Part shown: piece after piece, positions 1 through 4,171 of the stretch
Layout of the letters: each line of letters starts with the position of its first letter
Position numbering within the stretch: the first letter of the stretch is position 1
DNA from: an uncultured Ruminococcus sp.
GTDB lineage: Bacteria > Bacillota > Clostridia > Oscillospirales > Acutalibacteraceae
NCBI GenBank assembly: GCA_902783815.1
Contig: CACZSM010000054.1
Coordinates: 1-6,433 of the forward strand
DNA: 6,433 bases
Direction of reading: 5' to 3'
The notes under the pieces: model-generated
What the model was told of the DNA's origin: nothing
The model's database searches: none
The model's input: only the letters and a program-made list of their open reading frames with translations
Program-made: the position numbers and the translations under genes

Positions 1-405
1 ACGGCTGTCGATATTCAATATTTCGTTTTTATAGGAATTACTTTTTATTGTAGCGGATGTACCGATTATTCCTATTTTGCCATTTCTTGTTGCAGCGGCA
101 GCAGCAGCTGCTGTCGGATGCACAACTCCCGTAAAGGGAACAGGCAGTTCATCCGGAAGTCCTGTGGCAACGGAGCTTACAGTACCGCAGGCAGCGATTA
201 TCAGCTTTACTCCCTTTGACAGCAGAAAATCCGCATCCTGACGGGCATATCTGTTAATAGTAGTTTCACTGCGGTTTCCGTAGGGAACTCTTGCGGTATC
301 TCCGAAATAAACTATATTTTCCTGGGGTAGTACCCTTGTAAGCTCTTTAACAGCCGTAAGTCCTCCAAGCCCCGAATCAAATACGCCTATAGCCTTTTCA
401 GACAT
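1..405 (-). CDS. murI: Glutamate racemase, N-terminal 135 residues (3' end outside the window)
   Basis: This cytoplasmic, cofactor-independent enzyme converts L-glutamate to D-glutamate for the peptidoglycan stem peptide. The translation opens MSEKAIGVFDSGLGGLT, the family's N-terminal signature, with the expected Asp10 and Ser11. It continues through ENIVYFGDTARVPYG (29-43) with the Pro-Tyr-Gly substrate-site motif, and reaches the first catalytic cysteine, Cys73, in AACGTVSS. Most characterised members read Cys-Asn-Thr there; this one reads Cys-Gly-Thr. A run of seven alanines follows His-Pro-Thr. The family is usually about 260-270 residues, so roughly half is present, and the second catalytic Cys and His lie beyond the left edge. 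The ATG overlaps the end of ddl by 8 bases (ATGTCTGA), and a G-rich Shine-Dalgarno lies inside ddl 6 bases upstream, so translational coupling is likely. The frame is open to the edge with no damage. Confidence 0.95.
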   Translation of the reverse strand, partial: MSEKAIGVFDSGLGGLTAVKELTRVLPQENIVYFGDTARVPYGNRSETTINRYARQDADFLLSKGVKLIIAACGTVSSVATGLPDELPVPFTGVVHPTAAAAAAATRNGKIGIIGTSATIKSNSYKNEILNIDSR

Positions 406-1480
406 TCTTTACCCCCGCCCTCTCATAAGCAAGTTCAATAAGCCTTTCTATCAGCTTGCTTCCAGGGATATTGCTTTCAGCCATCAGTTTGGGGTACATA
501 CTGATTGAAGTAAAGCCCGGAAGTGTATTTATCTCATTGAGAAGCACCCTTCCATCCTCAGTGACAAAGAAATCGACTCTTGAAAGTCCTGAGCAGTTAA
601 GCGCCTTATACGCCTTTACAGCGGAGGTCTTTACCTTTTCCATCAGTTCCTCACTGATCCTTGCCGGTATGAACAGCTTGGAATCAGCATTATTATACTT
701 CGCATCGTAGTCATAGAATTCAGCGGCAGGAGCGATCTCTCCGGGAACGGATGCAACAGGATAGTTATTTCCCAGAACAGCACATTCGACCTCTTTGCCG
801 ATTATACATTCTTCAATAAGTATGCGGTCATCCTCATTGGCAGCCTTTTCGATAGCTGCGATAAGCTCCTTGCGTGAATTCGCCTTGCTTACGCCGACAG
901 AAGATCCTGCATTTGCCGGCTTTACGAATACCGGATACTGAGGAAGCTCTTTTTCTGTTTTTGCGATAATGCTTTCCGGATCATTGCGGTAGTCGGTTAT
1001 ATTGAACCATGAGAAGTCAGCCTGATCTATGCCGTTATACTGAAATATAATATTAGTAACAATTTTATCCATGCAGTCAGCGGATGCAAGAGTTCCGCAG
1101 CCTACATATGGTATGCCGGAGAGGTCAAGGAGTCCCTGTATAGTGCCGTCCTCGCCGTTTTTTCCGTGAAGTACGGGAAATACGCAGTCAAGCTTGATTA
1201 TATTTGAGCCGCCCTCAGTAAGCACTGTAATTCCGCCTACTGTCGGGTCAGGCGAAATGAACGCTGTACGGTTATTTTCGTTTTTGACCCAGCTGCCGTC
1301 CCTTACGGAGTCGATACTGCCGTCATAGAGCAGCCATCTGCCGGATTTTGTTATTCCTAACATATATATGTCGTATTTATCCTTTGGTATCTGGCTTATG
1401 ACATAGGCAGCGGAAACCTCCGATACACTATGCTCTGATGATTTGCCGCCGAAGATCACTGCGATTCTCTTTTTATCCAC
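398..1480 (-). CDS. ddl: D-alanine--D-alanine ligase
   Basis: This cytoplasmic ATP-grasp enzyme joins two D-alanines to give the terminal dipeptide of the peptidoglycan precursor. The protein has 360 residues, normal for the family. Visible landmarks in order are AVIFGGKSSEHSVS (7-20) with Glu16 in the first D-Ala site, VFPVLHGKNGEDGTIQG (100-116), MDK (137-139), the ATP-binding FVKPANAGSSVGVSK (185-199), the omega-loop FYDYDAKY (255-262), and RVDFF followed by LLNEINTLPGFT (313-324), the second family signature with metal-binding Glu and Asn. Tyr256 in the omega-loop is typical of D-Ala-D-Ala ligases, not the VanA-type D-Ala-D-Lac enzymes, so vancomycin resistance is not indicated. The start is GTG at 1480, supported by AGGAG 9 bases upstream and by the family N-terminus beginning right after it. 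It is transcribed toward murI, which it overlaps by 8 bases, and away from the NlpC/P60 gene. Confidence 0.97.
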   Translation of the reverse strand: MDKKRIAVIFGGKSSEHSVSEVSAAYVISQIPKDKYDIYMLGITKSGRWLLYDGSIDSVRDGSWVKNENNRTAFISPDPTVGGITVLTEGGSNIIKLDCVFPVLHGKNGEDGTIQGLLDLSGIPYVGCGTLASADCMDKIVTNIIFQYNGIDQADFSWFNITDYRNDPESIIAKTEKELPQYPVFVKPANAGSSVGVSKANSRKELIAAIEKAANEDDRILIEECIIGKEVECAVLGNNYPVASVPGEIAPAAEFYDYDAKYNNADSKLFIPARISEELMEKVKTSAVKAYKALNCSGLSRVDFFVTEDGRVLLNEINTLPGFTSISMYPKLMAESNIPGSKLIERLIELAYERAGVKNV

Positions 1481-1489
1481 AAATAATCA

Positions 1490-1494
1490 CTCCT
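1490..1494 (-). promoter_or_regulatory. Ribosome binding site fixing the GTG start of ddl
   Basis: On the minus strand AGGAG lies 9 bases before the GTG at 1480. No ATG in the ddl frame lies between it and the conserved RIAVIFGG segment, so this site supports GTG as the true start. Confidence 0.8.
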
Positions 1495-1544
1495 GAAAAT
1501 AATTTCTTTCCCCTTATTTAATGTATGTACTTCCACAACTAAAT

Positions 1545-1573
1545 ATATTATCATATATTCCGGTTTCGCGCAA
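1545..1573 (-). promoter_or_regulatory. Candidate sigma-A promoter for ddl-murI
   Basis: On the minus strand TTGCGC (-35, 1573-1568) is followed after 17 bases by TAATAT (-10, 1550-1545). An overlapping GATAAT (1552-1547) would give a 15-base spacer. Only three of six -35 bases match the consensus, so the call is moderate to weak. It would give a leader of about 58 bases before the GTG start. Confidence 0.35.
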
Positions 1574-1644
1574 TTCCATTTTGAAATTATTTTCGCACAC
1601 TGTTTGAGAACATATCAAAAAAATTAGTGTAGTTTTGTGCAAAA

Positions 1645-1675
1645 TGCCGAAGATGGCAATTTAGTTTGGCTAAAT
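1645..1675. repeat. Two back-to-back inverted repeats (possible operator)
   Basis: TGCC-gaagat-GGCA (1645-1658) is followed immediately by ATTTAG-tttgg-CTAAAT (1659-1675). The second has perfect 6-base arms around a 5-base centre. Both end just upstream of the -35 at 1687, where an activator or repressor could bind. The arms are short, so chance is a real alternative. Confidence 0.3.
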
Positions 1676-1686
1676 GGGAAAAAGAC

Positions 1687-1715
1687 TTGATTTTTTTTTG
1701 GATAAATGGTATTAT
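1687..1715 (+). promoter_or_regulatory. Sigma-A-like promoter P1 for the NlpC/P60 gene, with a T9 run in the spacer
   Basis: TTGATT (-35, 1687-1692) and TATTAT (-10, 1710-1715) are separated by 17 bases. Transcription would start near 1722, giving a leader of about 120 bases. A run of nine Ts (1691-1699) fills the last two -35 bases and the first part of the spacer. The promoter matches the one before glgB at many positions: AAAAAGACTTGA, then 17 bases, then GGTATTAT, one base, and TATG. Confidence 0.65.
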
Positions 1716-1726
1716 CTATGAGGATT

Positions 1727-1743
1727 TGTTACAAGTTTGAAAC
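1727..1743 (+). promoter_or_regulatory. Near-match to the WalR (YycF) box
   Basis: TGTTAC, five bases, TGAAAC compares with the WalR consensus TGTWAH-N5-TGTWAH with one mismatch (third base of the second half). WalR regulates peptidoglycan hydrolase genes in Bacillus and Staphylococcus, which fits the downstream gene. The box lies over the -35 region of candidate promoter P2 and just after the start predicted for P1. In DNA this AT-rich such a match can arise by chance. Confidence 0.35.
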
Positions 1744-1748
1744 TCTTT

Positions 1749-1781
1749 TTGATGTTATGATAATATTTTTGTAATCATCAA
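1749..1781. repeat. Imperfect inverted repeat in the hydrolase leader
   Basis: TTGATGTTA (1749-1757) can pair with TAA-t-CATCAA (1772-1781) with one bulged base and a 14-base loop. The outer six bases of each arm pair perfectly. It overlaps the P2 -10 element, so it could be an operator, or a weak hairpin in an RNA started from P1. Confidence 0.3.
1753..1761 (+). promoter_or_regulatory. Candidate extended -10 promoter P2 for the NlpC/P60 gene
   Basis: TGT followed by TATGAT gives an extended -10 element (TGnTATGAT, five of six core bases matching). No good -35 hexamer exists at the right distance, as expected of an activator-dependent promoter; the WalR-like box covers that position. A start near 1768 would give a leader of about 75 bases. 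Confidence 0.35.
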
Positions 1782-1823
1782 TGACAAAATCTGAAAACTT
1801 GAATGTTAGATATAAAATTCTGA

Positions 1824-1829
1824 AGGGAG
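1824..1829 (+). promoter_or_regulatory. Ribosome binding site of the NlpC/P60 gene, unusually far from the start
   Basis: AGGGAG is the only Shine-Dalgarno-like stretch. It lies 13 bases before the ATG at 1843, longer than the usual 6-9. No closer in-frame start exists upstream, and MKGILKK is a proper signal-peptide start, so the ATG stands. Translation may be less efficient than for the neighbouring genes. Confidence 0.6.
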
Positions 1830-1842
1830 TTTATTCCAGATC

Positions 1843-3897
1843 ATGAAAGGTATTCTGAAAAAGGTGGCTGCTGTAGTTCTTTCACTGGGCGTTGCATCCT
1901 CGGTGATGTTCTCGGCTGCTCCTAAAGCTGAAGCAGAATCAAGTACCGGCGTCGGACTTGCTGCGTGGGCGCTGAGAGCCAATCGGGAGGGCTGGCAGTA
2001 TGTATGGGGCGCAACAAGCCCTCCGTATGTTGACTGCTCAGGTCTTATCGTTTCCTATCACGGCGTCGGCGGCGTAAGAGTGGATCTGCTTGGTTCATCA
2101 TATGAATGGGGCTATGTCTCAAACGGCGTGCCGAGAATACACGGACTCGGTCTTCATCAGCCGGGTCATGTCGGAGTATATGTCGGTTCGGGCGTGGCAA
2201 TAGATGCAAGAGATGAGTATTCGGGAGTCGTTTACCACAATGTATATAACAGAAGCTGGGTCGAATGGTTCAAGGTACTCGGTGTTTCCTATCCGCAGAA
2301 CGGATGGGTGCTGCTTGACGGTGATTCATATTACTATGAGGACGGTCAGTATGTAGTAGATACTGAGAGAACTATTGACGGCGTAACATACAGCTTCAAC
2401 AGCGCAGGCGTATCTGATATGGCACCGCCGGAAAATGCTTATGAGGCAACGGATTATTCCTCAGCATCAGCAAGCGTTGCTCCGCAGCCGGAACCGGAAC
2501 CAGAACCGGAGCCGGAGCCTGAACCGGAACCAGAACCAGAACCTGAACCAGCTCCGGAACCAGAACCGGAACCAGAGCCTGAGCCGGAACCAGAACCGGA
2601 GGTCGCAGAGGTGAGCGAGCCTGAGACAGAGGTAAAGAAGGAAGAACCAAAGCCGCAGGAAGAAAAGAAGGAAGAATCCAAACCGGCAGAAACAAAGAAG
2701 CCGGAAGCTAAAATTCTTGCAGCTTACGGCAGTGAGGATGCCGAGGGCGAAAGTACAGTGCTTGAAATGCAGAACAGACTGTATGAACTGGGCTATCTTT
2801 CAAATGTACCGTCAGGCTACTACGGCGGAGATACAGTAAGCGCAGTAATGCATTTCCAGAATGATGCAAAACTTGAAGTCACTGGTAAGGTGGATGAAGC
2901 AACAAATAATGCTCTGAATGACGAAAATGCAAAGTCAAACTTCAGAGAGCTTATGATAGGCGATTTCGATAACAATGAAAGTTCTTCAATAACAGCTTTG
3001 CAGACAAGACTCAGCGCTTTGAAGTATTATACTGATGAGATAACTGGTCTTTATGGAGAAACAACAGCTAACTCTGTGGCACAGTTCCAGAGAAATAGCA
3101 AGATAACTGTAACAGGTGTTGCAGATGCTGCAACTCAGACAGCACTCTTCAGCAGGGATGCAGCTGTAAATACAGATGTGGGAAGCACTGTCTTCGGACA
3201 GAGCGGAGCTGCTGTACGTACAATGCAGAAAAGACTTATAGAGCTTAGATACCTTGCAGGAAATGTGTCTGAGAAATTCGATGAGGAAACACTCAAGGCT
3301 GTAAATCTCTATCAGAAAACAGCAGGCTTTGAACAGACTGATTCAATGACAGCTGAACAGCTTGAAGCACTCTATTCAGACGATGCCCCAAAATCACCGG
3401 ATTATAATACAATGCAGTTCGGTCATAAGGGCGAGGATGTAATGAAGCTCCAGACATGGCTGGCAGTTACAAAATACTATGACGGTAAGCAGACGGGTAC
3501 ATACAGCCTTGCAGTAAGAGAAGCAGTAAAGAGCTTCCAGCAGAAGCATGGTCTTGGCAATACCGGTATCGCTGATGAGGAAACTGTAAAACTCCTCCAG
3601 GCTGAGGCTCAGAGAGAAAGCTCTAAGGCAGGAGATCAGATGCTCCTTAAAACAGCTAAAATAACTGATAACGCTCTCGCAAGTCTTGCGGAAAATAAGA
3701 TAGTAATGCAGTCACCGGGCGAGGTGCTTGTTACATCAGGAAACTCCAGAGATCTTGTAAGAACAATCGTTATCTTTGCAACAGTTCTGATATTTGCTAT
3801 GTTCCTTTCAATAATCTTCGTTATTGAACTTAAACGCAGAACCAGATATCTTGCAGCTGAAACTGATATATCAAAATATTACAGAAGAAGATTCTGA
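1843..3897 (+). CDS. Exported, C-terminally membrane-anchored NlpC/P60 peptidoglycan hydrolase with Pro-Glu stalk and four PG_binding_1 repeats
   Basis: This is probably a cysteine endopeptidase that cuts peptidoglycan stem peptides outside the cell. The 684 residues divide as follows. A signal peptide ends near AEA (about 31). The NlpC/P60 domain (about 35-150) has Cys65 in VDCSGL, His109 in GHVGVYVG and Asp121 at the third polar position, where His or Glu is more usual. Residues 153-191 (GWVLLDG to YSFNSAGV) resemble one or two choline/cell-wall-binding repeats. A Pro-Glu stalk (216-253) and a Lys/Glu-rich linker (to about 288) follow. Four PG_binding_1-like repeats lie at about 302-360, 378-437, 449-512 and 524-587; the third is most diverged. 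A hydrophobic helix (642-661) is followed by a basic 23-residue tail ending KYYRRRF. The topology is therefore N-outside and membrane-tethered, with no LPXTG. It is transcribed alone, divergent from ddl, and ends at a terminator. Substrate bond and exact role are inferred. Confidence 0.9.
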   Translation: MKGILKKVAAVVLSLGVASSVMFSAAPKAEAESSTGVGLAAWALRANREGWQYVWGATSPPYVDCSGLIVSYHGVGGVRVDLLGSSYEWGYVSNGVPRIHGLGLHQPGHVGVYVGSGVAIDARDEYSGVVYHNVYNRSWVEWFKVLGVSYPQNGWVLLDGDSYYYEDGQYVVDTERTIDGVTYSFNSAGVSDMAPPENAYEATDYSSASASVAPQPEPEPEPEPEPEPEPEPEPEPAPEPEPEPEPEPEPEPEVAEVSEPETEVKKEEPKPQEEKKEESKPAETKKPEAKILAAYGSEDAEGESTVLEMQNRLYELGYLSNVPSGYYGGDTVSAVMHFQNDAKLEVTGKVDEATNNALNDENAKSNFRELMIGDFDNNESSSITALQTRLSALKYYTDEITGLYGETTANSVAQFQRNSKITVTGVADAATQTALFSRDAAVNTDVGSTVFGQSGAAVRTMQKRLIELRYLAGNVSEKFDEETLKAVNLYQKTAGFEQTDSMTAEQLEALYSDDAPKSPDYNTMQFGHKGEDVMKLQTWLAVTKYYDGKQTGTYSLAVREAVKSFQQKHGLGNTGIADEETVKLLQAEAQRESSKAGDQMLLKTAKITDNALASLAENKIVMQSPGEVLVTSGNSRDLVRTIVIFATVLIFAMFLSIIFVIELKRRTRYLAAETDISKYYRRRF
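2488..2601 (+). repeat. Hexanucleotide-type repeat encoding the Pro-Glu stalk
   Basis: Nineteen consecutive six-base units encode Pro-Glu dipeptides (residues 216-253), with one Pro-Ala unit at 236-237. The units vary between CCG/CCA/CCT and GAA/GAG. The array is therefore imperfect, although runs of near-identical units remain. Such a stretch typically forms a stiff extended spacer across the wall. The opposite strand reads as a long Gly-Ser run, which is only a shadow. Confidence 0.9.
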
Positions 3898-3906
3898 TGG
3901 ATCTTT

Positions 3907-3943
3907 ATACTGCTGTGGGCTTTGCCTGCAGCAGTATTTTTTT
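3907..3943 (+). terminator. Strong intrinsic terminator after the NlpC/P60 gene
   Basis: ATACTGCTG pairs perfectly with CAGCAGTAT. Two wobble pairs and GGC/GCC extend the stem to 14 base pairs around a TTT loop. Seven Ts (3937-3943) follow directly. It begins 9 bases after the stop codon and separates the hydrolase from the glycogen genes. Confidence 0.92.
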
Positions 3944-3977
3944 GCGACATCTTTCAGCAAAAAATAAGCGTATGCCA

Positions 3978-3986
3978 TGCTATAAT
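3978..3986 (+). promoter_or_regulatory. Possible extended -10 element in the glgB upstream region
   Basis: TGC followed by a perfect TATAAT forms an extended -10; a second TATAAT follows at 3987-3992. No -35 hexamer lies at the right distance. If used, it would give glgB a leader of about 180 bases. The rest of 3993-4100 shows no gene or RNA structure that I recognise. Confidence 0.3.
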
Positions 3987-4103
3987 TATAATTCCGCAAA
4001 GAATACAGTCCGTACATTGTACTTGATTATCTACAAATGGTTTTCACTAAGACCCGATAAGGGAAATTTTTAACAGAATTCATAAAAAGAATAATAAAAA
4101 GAC

Positions 4104-4132
4104 TTGAAATTTATTTATAATTAGGGTATTAT
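4104..4132 (+). promoter_or_regulatory. Sigma-A-like promoter of glgB
   Basis: TTGAAA (-35, 4104-4109) and TATTAT (-10, 4127-4132) have a 17-base spacer. Transcription should start near 4139, about 33 bases before the ATG. The surrounding AAAAAGACTTGA and GGTATTAT-n-TATG are shared with promoter P1 of the hydrolase gene at identical spacing. Confidence 0.7.
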
Positions 4133-4157
4133 ATATGTATAACAGTATATGGTAAAA

Positions 4158-4162
4158 AGGAG
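4158..4162 (+). promoter_or_regulatory. Ribosome binding site deciding the glgB start
   Basis: AGGAG ends 9 bases before the in-frame ATG at 4172. The frame also opens with TTG at 4163, but that codon directly abuts the Shine-Dalgarno and cannot be the start. A second ATG at 4168, out of frame, is only 5 bases away and reads nine codons (MYAAWQWRK) before a TAA. Confidence 0.8.
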
Positions 4163-4171
4163 TTGTTATGT

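Larger units (their letters stand above)
1481..1842. other. 362-base divergent intergenic region between ddl and the NlpC/P60 gene
   Basis: This is AT-rich DNA with no convincing gene. On the minus strand it holds a weak sigma-A-like promoter and the ribosome binding site for ddl. On the plus strand it holds two candidate promoters for the hydrolase gene, a near-match to the WalR box, and three inverted repeats. Two of the repeats sit back to back at 1645-1675, just upstream of the first promoter. The third, at 1749-1781, overlaps the second promoter. I recognise no riboswitch or structured RNA family. Confidence 0.8.

Noticed and set aside
456..710. Plus-strand 84-codon frame inside ddl
   Set aside because: It lies wholly antisense to a well-supported ligase and has no recognisable protein features.
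398..1480. VanA-type D-Ala-D-Lac ligase (vancomycin resistance)
   Set aside because: The omega-loop FYDYDAKY with Tyr256 is the D-Ala-D-Ala form, and no vanH or vanX homologue is adjacent.
2396..2695. Minus-strand open frames opposite the Pro-Glu stalk, including one with a long Gly-Ser run (2454-2681)
   Set aside because: They are the complement of the Pro-Glu repeat; the repeated codons keep all frames free of stops. They lack a ribosome binding site and resemble no family.
4037..4060. Seven-codon leader peptide (MVFTKTR) upstream of glgB
   Set aside because: There is no ribosome binding site and it probably lies upstream of the main transcription start.
4052..4071. CCC-gataa-GGG followed by Ts as a terminator or attenuator
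   Set aside because: The stem is only three base pairs, too weak to end transcription.
4163..4171. TTG at 4163 as the glgB start
   Set aside because: It directly follows AGGAG with no spacing, while the in-frame ATG at 4172 is 9 bases away.
3898..4171. Riboswitch or small RNA before glgB
   Set aside because: Apart from the terminator and promoter motifs I see no conserved aptamer core or stable paired structure.
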